Below are positions 47,285-55,300 of a stretch of DNA of 64,000 nt, one piece after another. This DNA comes from CAWGJF01 sp963822905. Its GTDB lineage: Bacteria > Bacteroidota > Ignavibacteria > Ignavibacteriales > Ignavibacteriaceae. Position 1 is the stretch's first letter; each line of letters begins with the position of its first letter. The notes beneath the pieces were generated by a model. The model did no database searches. It worked only from the letters and a program-made list of their open reading frames with translations, and was not told the origin of the DNA. Where the stretch lies: positions 558,001-622,000 of the forward strand of contig CAWGJF010000003.1 in NCBI GenBank assembly GCA_963822905.1, written 5' to 3'. The position numbers and the translations under genes are program-made.

Positions 47285-48029
47285 TTGTTAACGGAGATTT
47301 TAAATTGTGTTTGTGACCTATATGACCGAAAGCGATCCGTAAATTTTGTTCGCTTAATGCTTCAGAAGGTCTACCAAAGCTAACCTGTCTTCTATTCAAA
47401 AGTAAAACAGAATCAGAATGATGATTAGCAACATGCCAGTCATGAGTAATCATTATTACTGCTGCACCGGTTTGTGCGCGGTAATGATCGAGAAGATTAT
47501 ATAAGTCAGATTCACCAACTGCGTCAATTCCGGTTGCAGGCTCATCAAGGATTACAAGTTCCGGCTTTCGTACAAAACTTCTTGCAAGACAAACTCTTTG
47601 TAACTCTCCCCCTGATAATTCAGATAAAACCCGCTCTGAAAGGTTTTGTGCATTCACAAGTGAAAGAGCTTCCAGTGCTATATTTTTCACTTCACCTTTA
47701 ATAGTCCACGGCCACCTTCTTGTTAATCCTGAAGTAACCAGTTCAATTACACTACTGGGAAAATTTCGATCCATAGTTTTTATTTGAGGAACATAACCAA
47801 TCAATAGCGGATCAACTTTAGACGGATCTTTACCAAAAATTTTTACCTCGCCTTTGGAGTACGGAATTAATCCAAGAAGAATTTTTATTAATGTAGATTT
47901 TCCTGCACCATTCGGACCAACAACAGAAATAAAATGATTTTTCGGTACAACGAAATTCAGATCTTCAAGTACCTGGATATCAGAATAGCTAAAAAATAAA
48001 TTTTTTATTTCAACTGCAGAGATAATCAT
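47277..48029 (-). CDS. znuC: Zinc/manganese ABC transporter ATPase (ZnuC family)
   Basis: The 250-residue ATPase has the Walker A motif GPNGAGKSTL near residue 38, the ABC signature LSGGELQRVCLARSF near residue 140, Walker B LVILDEPATGID near residue 160 and the switch His in MITHDWHV. FFSYSDIQVLEDLNF is the A-loop region. It energises metal uptake with the permease at 46.5-47.3 kb. Its start overlaps the end of the binding-protein gene by four bases (ATGA), which indicates translational coupling. It has the normal length for the family. Confidence 0.92.
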   Translation of the reverse strand: MIISAVEIKNLFFSYSDIQVLEDLNFVVPKNHFISVVGPNGAGKSTLIKILLGLIPYSKGEVKIFGKDPSKVDPLLIGYVPQIKTMDRNFPSSVIELVTSGLTRRWPWTIKGEVKNIALEALSLVNAQNLSERVLSELSGGELQRVCLARSFVRKPELVILDEPATGIDAVGESDLYNLLDHYRAQTGAAVIMITHDWHVANHHSDSVLLLNRRQVSFGRPSEALSEQNLRIAFGHIGHKHNLKSPLTNV

Positions 48030-48874
48030 TTTAATGAGTTTAAAATTCTTTGTGCATTATAATTTATGATTTGTTCATAAGTCATTCTTCCTCCGACACC
48101 ACCCAGAGGATCAAGTTCGACCAGTTTAATTCCACTTGCCTCAGCAAATACTTTCGCCGTTGGTTCAGAATGATTTGCCAGGTTGAAAATAACTTTCACG
48201 TTTTTTGTCTTTGCAATGTCTAAAAGATCCTTAATATTTTTTGGAGAGGATTGATAGCCGGGAGTAATTTCCACAATTCCTGTAACATTTATCTTATACC
48301 TGCTTAAAAAATAATTAAAGAACGGATGGGAAAGAATAACATTTTTGTTCTTAACGGGCTCTAATTGAACGCTTATTTTTTTATCCAGGTCAGTTAGTTT
48401 TTCCAAAAACCTTTCAGCGTTTGCTTTGTAAATATTTTTCCCTTTCGGATCAAGCTTAATTAATTCCTCAACTAAATTGGGAATCATTGATTTTACGGTC
48501 AATGGATCAGTCCAGAAATGCGGATCAATTCCGTAATTATTGTTATTGTTCCCAATAATATTTCTTAAGTAATCGGCAGGGATGAGTTTTAATAATTCAA
48601 TCTTTTTTATGTCATCAATCTTTGTAATCCATTCGTCAAGATTTTCAGAGCTAAAGAAAATTGCTTTTGAGCTTAATATTATTTTATAATCCGATGTTGT
48701 TAATTCAAAAGTGTGAGGATCAGCGGAAGGAGGGAGGATCACATTTATCTCAGCCCGTTTACCGGTAATTTCCTGGAGAATACTTTTAAAAGGATAAATA
48801 GTCGTCGAAATTTTTAACTGCGGGAAAACCTGGAATGAAAAAGTTAAAATTAAAATTAGTAAAAATCTGAACAT
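48026..48874 (-). CDS. znuA: Zinc/manganese ABC transporter substrate-binding protein (ZnuA family)
   Basis: The 282-residue protein has a cleavable signal peptide (FRFLLILILTFSFQVFPQ) without a lipobox cysteine, so it is a soluble periplasmic protein. The likely metal ligands of the cluster A-I family are His54 (DPHTFE), His119 (DPHFW), His183 (SHPFF) and Asp255 (ELDPLGG). The zinc-type His-rich loop is absent. Instead a run of asparagines (GNNNNNYGIDPH, about 108-119) occupies the equivalent place, so manganese or low-affinity zinc is possible. It starts 6 bases after lgt, so lgt, znuA, znuC and znuB form one operon. Confidence 0.9.
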   Translation of the reverse strand: MFRFLLILILTFSFQVFPQLKISTTIYPFKSILQEITGKRAEINVILPPSADPHTFELTTSDYKIILSSKAIFFSSENLDEWITKIDDIKKIELLKLIPADYLRNIIGNNNNNYGIDPHFWTDPLTVKSMIPNLVEELIKLDPKGKNIYKANAERFLEKLTDLDKKISVQLEPVKNKNVILSHPFFNYFLSRYKINVTGIVEITPGYQSSPKNIKDLLDIAKTKNVKVIFNLANHSEPTAKVFAEASGIKLVELDPLGGVGGRMTYEQIINYNAQRILNSLK

Positions 48875-48880
48875 CTGGTT

Positions 48881-49684
48881 TTACGTTTTCTTCTTCATTC
48901 CCCTGATTAAAAAATAAATTCCGACAAGCACGAAAGGAATGCTTAACCACTGTCCCATTTTCAAAGGAAGATTCGCTTCGAATGGTTCCTGCACAGCTTT
49001 TATAAACTCAACAAAAAATCTGAACGTGAATACAAGAATCAAAAATAGTCCGAATAAAAACCCGTTGTTAAATATTTTTCTTCGTTTGCTGTAAGTGACA
49101 AATAGTATAATAAAAACTACCAGGTAAGCAAGAGATTCATAAATTTGGGTTGGATGCCTTGGAACCAATCCTGCACCACCAGCATTAGGAAAAATAAATG
49201 CCCATGGTACTTGTGTTTCAATTCCGTAAATCTCAGAATTAAATAAATTACCAAGCCTGATTAAAGCTCCACCAAGGGCAACAACGATTACTAACCTATC
49301 GAGTAACCAAAAGTAATTTTGATCTTTCTTTTTTCTGCTGTATAAATAAAGTGCTATTAATATACCCAGGGCAGCTCCATGACTTGCAAGTCCGCCTTCC
49401 CACACTTTTAATATTTCAATCGGATTTGAAAGGTAATAAGTTGGATTATAAAAAAGACAATGCCCGAGTCTTGCGCCAATTACAGTTCCGAATATTACAT
49501 AAACCGAAAGCTGCTCAACATCTTCTTTTGGTTTGCCTTCTTTAACGAAAATCCTTGTGAGAATCAGGTAACCGAAAACAAATGAAAGTGCAAATAAAAG
49601 TCCGTACCATCGGACAGAAACCGGCCCAAGATTAAAAATTTCGGGACTTACATCCCAATTGATAAAAGTTAGTAATAAATTCAT
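48881..49684 (-). CDS. lgt: Prolipoprotein diacylglyceryl transferase
   Basis: The 267-residue protein has seven membrane segments of the Lgt family. GPVSVRWYGLLFALSFVFGY lies near the N-terminus and GARLGHCLFYNPTYYL near residue 70. The Lgt signature appears as LIRLGNLFNSEIYG near residue 135, followed by PRHPTQIYESLAYL. Lgt transfers diacylglycerol from phosphatidylglycerol to the lipobox cysteine of prolipoproteins at the inner membrane. It is the first gene of the unit with the metal transporter, and about 98 bases separate it from topA on the same strand. Confidence 0.94.
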   Translation of the reverse strand: MNLLLTFINWDVSPEIFNLGPVSVRWYGLLFALSFVFGYLILTRIFVKEGKPKEDVEQLSVYVIFGTVIGARLGHCLFYNPTYYLSNPIEILKVWEGGLASHGAALGILIALYLYSRKKKDQNYFWLLDRLVIVVALGGALIRLGNLFNSEIYGIETQVPWAFIFPNAGGAGLVPRHPTQIYESLAYLVVFIILFVTYSKRRKIFNNGFLFGLFLILVFTFRFFVEFIKAVQEPFEANLPLKMGQWLSIPFVLVGIYFLIRGMKKKT

Positions 49685-49782
49685 GATAAAAACTGAAAGT
49701 GTTAAATAAACGTCTTAAAGATATGGATATTTAAAGAATGGATAAAATGTAATTAATCTTCTGAAATATTTGATACCAGGAA

Positions 49783-52110
49783 TTATTTCTTTTTTGCCCT
49801 GCCTCTTTTTGCCGGAGGATTTTCAACAAGCTTCACACAATCTTCATAAGTAAGCGATGCCGGATCAGTATCCTTTGGAATCCTGATATTCATTTTGCCT
49901 GCTTTCAAATAAGGTCCCCATCTTCCGTTCAGTATCTGCCATTCGGGGTTTTCTTCAAAAGTTTTGATATGCTTTTCAGCATCGGATTTTCTTTTAGCTT
50001 CAATTACTTCAATTGATTCTTCAAGAGTTATGCTGTATGGATCGTAAGTTTTTCCCAGAGAATAGAATTTGCTATTGTGCCTTGCATAAGGGCCGAATCT
50101 TCCGATTGCGATAGTTATATCCTCATCTTCAAACTGTCCGAGGTTTCTTGGCAATTTAAAAAGTTCGATTGCTTCTTCAAAGGTTATTGTCTCAAGTTTT
50201 TGCTCTCTCCGCAAACCGGCATAGACCGGCTTTTCGTCTTCATTATCAGGATCATTTATTTGCGCAACAGGTCCAAACCTTGCCATTCTTACTGAAACTT
50301 GCTTTCCGGTTTTCGGATCTTTTCCTAAAATTCTTTGCCCGGAAACCCATTCTGCATTTTCAATCGTGTGTTCAACTTTTTCATGAAAAGGGAAATAAAA
50401 TTCCTCCAGCATCACATGGTAATCGAGCTTCCCTTCAGCAATTTCATCCAACTCTTTTTCTATATGAGCAGTAAATTGATAATCCATTATTCGCGGAAAA
50501 TGTTCAATCAGAAAATCATTTACCAGCATTGCTATATCAGCAGGAAAAAGTTTGTTCTTTTCAGCGCCGGTTATTTCAGTTTTAATTTCTTCACTGATTT
50601 TTTTATCACTATTAAGTGTAAGTACTGTATATTTTCTTTCAGTTCCCTCACGCTCATCCTTAATAATGTATCCTCGCTTTTGAACTGTACTAATTGTAGG
50701 AGCATAAGTTGAAGGTCTCCCGATTCCAAGCTCCTCAAGTTTTTTAACCAGGCTAGCTTCAGTATATCTTGCAGGAGGTCTTGTGAATCTTTGGGTTGCA
50801 GATATTTCTTTAAAAGGTAATTTTAATCCTTCAGCAAGATCAGGAATCAGACCTGTTCCGTTTGAATCTCCATTTTCTTCATCAGATGATTCAAAATAAA
50901 CTTTCAGGAACCCGTCGAATTTTACTACTTCGCCTTTTGCTACAAATTTTTCTGTAGTATTTGATAATGCAATTTTTGCTGTTGTTCTTTCCAACTCAGC
51001 ATCACTCATCTGTGAAGCAATTGCTCTTTTCCAGATAAGATCATATAAAGCTTTTTCATCTTTATTTCCGGTGACAGTCTCGGTTCTAAAATCCGTTGGT
51101 CTGATTGCTTCGTGCGCTTCCTGTGCTCCTGCTGATTTTGTTTTAAACTGTCGTTTGTTAGAATATTCTTTTCCGTAATCTTCAATTATCTGTTTCTTTG
51201 CAGCATCGATTGCAGTCTCTGCAAGATTAACAGAATCGGTACGCATATAAGTTATTTTACCAGCTTCATAAAGTTTCTGAGCTAGAAGCATAGTTCTTCC
51301 AACAGAGTAGCGGAGTTTTCGGCTGGCTTCCTGCTGCAATGTTGAAGTTGTAAACGGTGGTGACGGAGATTTTTTAAATGGTTTTTTCTCAACGCTGTCA
51401 ACTGAAAACTCTGCATTACGGCATTTTTCTAAAAACTCGTTTGCTTCTTTTTCAGTATCAAAATAATCCGGGACTTCAGCTTTTAAAATTGATTCATTTC
51501 CTTTTTCATCTTTTACAATAAAATTGCCAACAACTTTGTACCTGTCTTTAGTTTGAAAAGAATCGATCTCTCTTTCCCGTTCAACAATTAACCTGACTGC
51601 AACTGATTGAACACGACCAGCAGAAAGTTTTGGTCTTACTTTTCTCCACAAAATTGGTGATAGTTCAAAACCAACAAGCCTGTCCAGTACCCTACGTGAT
51701 TGCTGAGAGTTCACAAGATTGTTATCAATATTGCGCGGATTTTTAATTGAATTAAGAATTGCAGGTTTTGTGATTTCGTGAAAGACAATCCTCTTCACTT
51801 TTTTATCCGGAACTTCAAGTACTTCTTTTAAATGCCACGAAATAGCTTCACCTTCACGGTCTTCATCAGTTGCCAGCCAAACTGTCTTTGCTTTATCAGT
51901 AAGTTTTTTTAATTCTTTAACCAGGTTTTTTTTGTCTTCGGGAATTATATATATAGGTTTGAAATTATTTTCAATCTCTATTCCTTTATCTTTTTTCAGA
52001 AGATCGCGTACGTGTCCGTATGAAGAAGTGACCAAATAATCTTCACCTAAAAATTTTTCAATCGTTTTAGCCTTTGCCGGAGACTCAACAATTACAACGT
52101 TGTTTGACAT
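49783..52110 (-). CDS. topA: DNA topoisomerase I
   Basis: The 775-residue type IA topoisomerase begins with a TOPRIM domain (VVIVESPAKAKTIEKFLG, then WLATDEDREGEAISWHL). The catalytic tyrosine is Tyr288 in ITYMRTDSVNL. The core includes RPPARYTEASLVKKLEELGI near residue 445. The C-terminal part carries topoisomerase repeats of the GRFGPYARHN/GRWGPYLKAG type and ends in a basic tail (KRGRAKKK). The Cys4 zinc ribbons of E. coli TopA are absent. It relaxes negative supercoils. It is divergent from yidD across about 170 bases. Confidence 0.96.
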   Translation of the reverse strand: MSNNVVIVESPAKAKTIEKFLGEDYLVTSSYGHVRDLLKKDKGIEIENNFKPIYIIPEDKKNLVKELKKLTDKAKTVWLATDEDREGEAISWHLKEVLEVPDKKVKRIVFHEITKPAILNSIKNPRNIDNNLVNSQQSRRVLDRLVGFELSPILWRKVRPKLSAGRVQSVAVRLIVEREREIDSFQTKDRYKVVGNFIVKDEKGNESILKAEVPDYFDTEKEANEFLEKCRNAEFSVDSVEKKPFKKSPSPPFTTSTLQQEASRKLRYSVGRTMLLAQKLYEAGKITYMRTDSVNLAETAIDAAKKQIIEDYGKEYSNKRQFKTKSAGAQEAHEAIRPTDFRTETVTGNKDEKALYDLIWKRAIASQMSDAELERTTAKIALSNTTEKFVAKGEVVKFDGFLKVYFESSDEENGDSNGTGLIPDLAEGLKLPFKEISATQRFTRPPARYTEASLVKKLEELGIGRPSTYAPTISTVQKRGYIIKDEREGTERKYTVLTLNSDKKISEEIKTEITGAEKNKLFPADIAMLVNDFLIEHFPRIMDYQFTAHIEKELDEIAEGKLDYHVMLEEFYFPFHEKVEHTIENAEWVSGQRILGKDPKTGKQVSVRMARFGPVAQINDPDNEDEKPVYAGLRREQKLETITFEEAIELFKLPRNLGQFEDEDITIAIGRFGPYARHNSKFYSLGKTYDPYSITLEESIEVIEAKRKSDAEKHIKTFEENPEWQILNGRWGPYLKAGKMNIRIPKDTDPASLTYEDCVKLVENPPAKRGRAKKK

Positions 52111-52279
52111 TCTTTACTCTGTTATTGAGAAATATCCCGAATTCGGAGGGACAAATTAACTTATATTTGCAACCAATATCAAAGTCAATCTGAACGAACT
52201 CATGGAAATCATCTAAATTTTGACTTAAGTTTAACTTTATTTTTTCTTCAGGTGATGTTAATCAAGAAAATTTTTTCTG

Positions 52280-52510
52280 ATGAATAAATTATTAAAACTA
52301 TTGGCAATGCCATTTATTATCCTGATCAAGCTTTACCAATTATTAATTTCTCCGCTATTTCCTTCTTCTTGCAGGTACACACCAACTTGTTCGAATTATA
52401 CACTTGAAGCACTCAGAAAGTATGGAATCTTAAAGGGAAGCTGGCTTGGTATTAAAAGAATTTTAAGATGTCATCCGTGGGGAGGGAGCGGGTACGATCC
52501 TGTACCATAA
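52280..52510 (+). CDS. yidD: Membrane protein insertion efficiency factor YidD
   Basis: The 76-residue protein matches YidD: an amphipathic N-terminus ([20 protein letters not shown]), the conserved block [21 protein letters not shown] near residue 30, and [17 protein letters not shown] at the end. YidD aids YidC-dependent insertion of membrane proteins. It commonly lies with rnpA and yidC; here it lies 4 bases before mtgA instead. The length is typical. Confidence 0.94.
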   Translation: MNKLLKLLAMPFIILIKLYQLLISPLFPSSCRYTPTCSNYTLEALRKYGILKGSWLGIKRILRCHPWGGSGYDPVP

Positions 52511-52514
52511 CTTT

Positions 52515-53234
52515 ATGAAAAAAAGATCACTTAAAAAAATATTTTCATCTTCTGTAAAAATCATTTTAAAATCATTTGTTGGTTTCTTTTTTATCACAGC
52601 GTTTGTTGTATTACTGTTTAAATGGATCAACCCGCCGACTTCATCAATAATGATTCAAAGAAAAATCAGCGCTCTGTTTGAAGGTAAGAAGAAACAGGTG
52701 ATCTTAAATGAATGGGTAGGTTACAATTCTATTTCAAAATATATGGCGCTTGCAGTTATTGCTTCTGAAGATCAGAATTTTCCAAATCATTTTGGGTTTG
52801 ATGTTGAACAGATTGAAAAAGCAATAAAGAAAAGTCAGCGCGGTGGAAGATTAAGAGGAGCAAGTACGATAACACAGCAGGTTGCAAAAAATTTATTTTT
52901 ATGGGAAGGAAAAAACTTTATCAGGAAAGGGATAGAAGCATATTTTACTGTTTTGATCGAGCTGCTCTGGAGTAAACAAAGAATTCTTGAAGTCTATCTT
53001 AACATTACAGAAATGGGTGATATGATTTTCGGAATTCGGGCTGCGAGTGAAATTTATTTTCATAAACCCCCATCAAAAATTTCAGCAGAACAGGCCGCTC
53101 TGATTGCGGCAACACTGCCGAATCCAATCAGGTTTTCTGCTAAGCATCCTTCAGGCTATATCATAAGAAGAACATTCTGGATATTAGCACAGATGAAATC
53201 TCTCGGCGGAGTTTCATATTTGAAAAATTTGTGA
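52515..53234 (+). CDS. mtgA: Monofunctional peptidoglycan transglycosylase
   Basis: A 239-residue protein with one N-terminal membrane helix (ILKSFVGFFFITAFVVLLF) and a GT51 domain. The catalytic glutamate is in AVIASEDQNFPNHFGFD near residue 90. The second motif RGASTITQQVAKNLFLW near residue 113 and LEVYLNITEMGDMIFG near residue 155 are conserved. It polymerises lipid II into glycan strands without a transpeptidase domain. It starts 4 bases after yidD. Confidence 0.93.
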   Translation: MKKRSLKKIFSSSVKIILKSFVGFFFITAFVVLLFKWINPPTSSIMIQRKISALFEGKKKQVILNEWVGYNSISKYMALAVIASEDQNFPNHFGFDVEQIEKAIKKSQRGGRLRGASTITQQVAKNLFLWEGKNFIRKGIEAYFTVLIELLWSKQRILEVYLNITEMGDMIFGIRAASEIYFHKPPSKISAEQAALIAATLPNPIRFSAKHPSGYIIRRTFWILAQMKSLGGVSYLKNL

Positions 53235-53290
53235 TGATAAAAATTATTTTATGAAAAAATCATTTTACTACCTTATTCAGTGAAACCCTG

Positions 53291-53797
53291 TTGGAAACAG
53301 AACTCGAACATAAATTATTAAGTTCCTATAAGCATCAGATGATTGGCTATATGAATTCTCATCCAGAAGCTTTTGATGAAACAATTAAATTAGCAGTTTC
53401 AGATAAGCAGCCGTACTCGTGGCGTGCGGCTTATACTTTGTGGAGTGTAATTAAGGACAACGATAAAAGAATTCAAAAGCATATTAAAAAAATAGTTGAC
53501 GCTGTAAAGAACAAAAGAGACGGGCATCAGCGCGAACTGCTTAAAATACTTTTAATGATGGAACTAGATGAAAAATATGAAAGTGAGCTATTTGATATTT
53601 GTATGAGTATCTGGGAACAAATTAATAATACTCCGTCGGTTAGATACAATGCATTCAAATTCATATTAAAGATTGCAAACAAACATCCTGAACTAAAAAA
53701 GGAGATTTCTTTTCTAACACAGGATCATTACATCAATTCTTTATCACCGGGCGCAAGACATTCAGTACAAAAGTTGATGAAAGAACTTGTCCATTAA
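53291..53797 (+). CDS. Small helical (HEAT-like) protein of unknown function
   Basis: The 168-residue frame is almost all alpha-helical, with paired helices such as SWRAAYTLWSVIKDNDKRIQ and YNAFKFILKIANKHPELKKE, reminiscent of HEAT or DNA-alkylation-repair repeats. I cannot name a family. The frame opens at a TTG (53291). An ATG at 53251, with the 6-A run at 53254-53259 shortened by one, would give an N-terminus MKNHFTTLFSETLLETELEH in the same frame, so the true gene may start at 53251 with a one-base error in the run. It follows mtgA and precedes a convergent membrane-protein gene. Confidence 0.65.
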   Translation: METELEHKLLSSYKHQMIGYMNSHPEAFDETIKLAVSDKQPYSWRAAYTLWSVIKDNDKRIQKHIKKIVDAVKNKRDGHQRELLKILLMMELDEKYESELFDICMSIWEQINNTPSVRYNAFKFILKIANKHPELKKEISFLTQDHYINSLSPGARHSVQKLMKELVH

Positions 53798-53857
53798 ATT
53801 AAATGGCGATCTGAATAAAAGTCTGGAGATTCCTACCAAGTACCGAATGAAAAAAAG

Positions 53858-54916
53858 TTATTTGCTCAATAATAAATAATAAAAAGAAGTAGATAAAAAG
53901 TAACGTATTCTCGAGAGTCCTTTTTTGCGCAGTGAATTTTTCCAGCAGTAATTAATAACTTTTTTAAACTTAGGAAACATATTCACTATCTCATTCATTT
54001 CCCCGGCATAAATGTGTTTTTTAGACGTTAAAAATTTCTGAAATATTTTTTTGATAAACGGAACCAGCAGAGCGTACCATAGGAAAATAATAACAACGGA
54101 TCTGACAAGCATGAACATAACTTCAAATGCTATATTATTTTCCAGGCCAGGTGAGAGATATGATAAAACAATAACCGAGATTGAAATTGTCAAAACAATT
54201 ATACTCAGAGGTCTGAAAAGCCAGTTCCTTTTTTTTCTTTTATGCTGACCCGGTAATTCTTCATTTACAACATGACTTATATCTAACGGAACAAGTTTGC
54301 CGTAATATTCAACTTTTTCCGGCAATCTTCCTGCATATAATCCTATAAATAATCCTGTGATCAAATGTATCCCAACATAACAGGCAATTAAAATGTAACT
54401 GTAATTTAAATCAGAAGAAAAATCCTGGTTGAATAATTCTTTTGAAATTTGTTTGATGAATATATCGACAGATTTCCATAAAGTGTTTCCGAAAAGTATA
54501 GTCAGGAGAATAATTTTTTGTATGCCGGATAAAAACAAAGTAAGCAACCCGAGACTAAAAGCAGATACTTTGAAAATTTTTTTCGGCATGAATAATAAAT
54601 ATCCGAGCAATCCCTGGATCGCGAGTGCAAAGTAAGCTGCAAGGGGAGTATATGGGCTAACAACAGCTTTAACTAAAATTACAACTGAAAGAGATTTAAG
54701 AATTTCTTTGCTATTTTTTCCAAACAAAGCAATCAGCGAGATAAATAATACAGATGCAGAACTGATAAACAATCCTCTAAAAGGAATTGTTAAAGCGTGG
54801 AGTATTCCTCCGAATGTTGATTCACTGAATGCCCATAAAGCCGTAATTCTAAGAACAGAAAGATCTAATTCTTTTTCTTCTATTGCTGGAGAATATTTGT
54901 ATTCTTTAAAGCTCAT
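53858..54916 (-). CDS. Conserved polytopic membrane protein (S-component-like appearance)
   Basis: A 352-residue protein with about eight membrane segments, a basic loop (QHKRKKRNWLFRP near residue 225) and a cytoplasmic C-terminal tail. The N-terminal half (RITALWAFSESTFGGILHAL, LVKAVVSPYTPLAAYFALAI, GLLGYLLFMPKKIF) resembles in rhythm the S-components of energy-coupling-factor vitamin transporters, but no EcfA or EcfT gene is nearby. I treat that as a suggestion only. It stands alone between two units. Confidence 0.6.
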   Translation of the reverse strand: MSFKEYKYSPAIEEKELDLSVLRITALWAFSESTFGGILHALTIPFRGLFISSASVLFISLIALFGKNSKEILKSLSVVILVKAVVSPYTPLAAYFALAIQGLLGYLLFMPKKIFKVSAFSLGLLTLFLSGIQKIILLTILFGNTLWKSVDIFIKQISKELFNQDFSSDLNYSYILIACYVGIHLITGLFIGLYAGRLPEKVEYYGKLVPLDISHVVNEELPGQHKRKKRNWLFRPLSIIVLTISISVIVLSYLSPGLENNIAFEVMFMLVRSVVIIFLWYALLVPFIKKIFQKFLTSKKHIYAGEMNEIVNMFPKFKKVINYCWKNSLRKKGLSRIRYFLSTSFYYLLLSK

Positions 54917-55111
54917 ATAAAGTTTGATTAGTAAAAGAAAATTATCAAAAATAGAGGGGAAAGGGAAAAATCATAAAATATTGGAAGTTTAGAATAATCG
55001 AATCAGTAAAAATTGTTTTTTAAATACATCTGATTCATTCAGTACAAAAGCCCGTTGAAACGGAGGGATTCTATATATATATTAGAAACTCATTTTGAAA
55101 ATCACTTAACC

Positions 55112-55198
55112 GGAGAGATGGCAGAGTGGTTGAATGCGGCGGTCTTGAAAACCGTTAAGGATGCAAGTCCTTCCGGGGTTCGAATCCCTGTCTCTCCG
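55112..55198 (+). tRNA. tRNA-Ser (anticodon UGA)
   Basis: An 87-base cloverleaf with acceptor stem GGAGAGA/TCTCTCC, a long variable arm typical of serine (around AAGGATGCAAGTCCTT), a T-arm GGGGTTCGAATCCC and the anticodon TGA at 55146-55148 in the loop CTTGAAA. The discriminator is G and the CCA end is not encoded. It reads UCA codons. An intrinsic terminator follows. Confidence 0.97.
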
Positions 55199-55211
55199 CA
55201 ACATAGAAAAT

Positions 55212-55245
55212 GCCTCAATAATAGAAAAAAGTTATTGAGGCTTTT
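55212..55245 (+). terminator. Intrinsic terminator after tRNA-Ser
   Basis: A 10-base-pair stem GCCTCAATAA / TTATTGAGGC with a 10-base A-rich loop, followed by TTTT. It lies 14 bases after the tRNA. It may also act for the convergent RND operon that ends at 55301, since the minus strand reads into ATTTTCT. Confidence 0.85.
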
Positions 55246-55300
55246 CCATTTCATCTTATAGGAATAAGTAAACGTTCGTTTGAACGCTTATATAAAAAGT

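Noticed and set aside
55112..55198. The tRNA-Ser gene as an integration site for a mobile island
   Set aside because: I found no repeat of the tRNA 3' end and no integrase gene in the window.
55055..55261. A 68-codon plus-strand frame over the tRNA
   Set aside because: It spans the whole tRNA-Ser gene and part of its terminator and shows no protein-like pattern.
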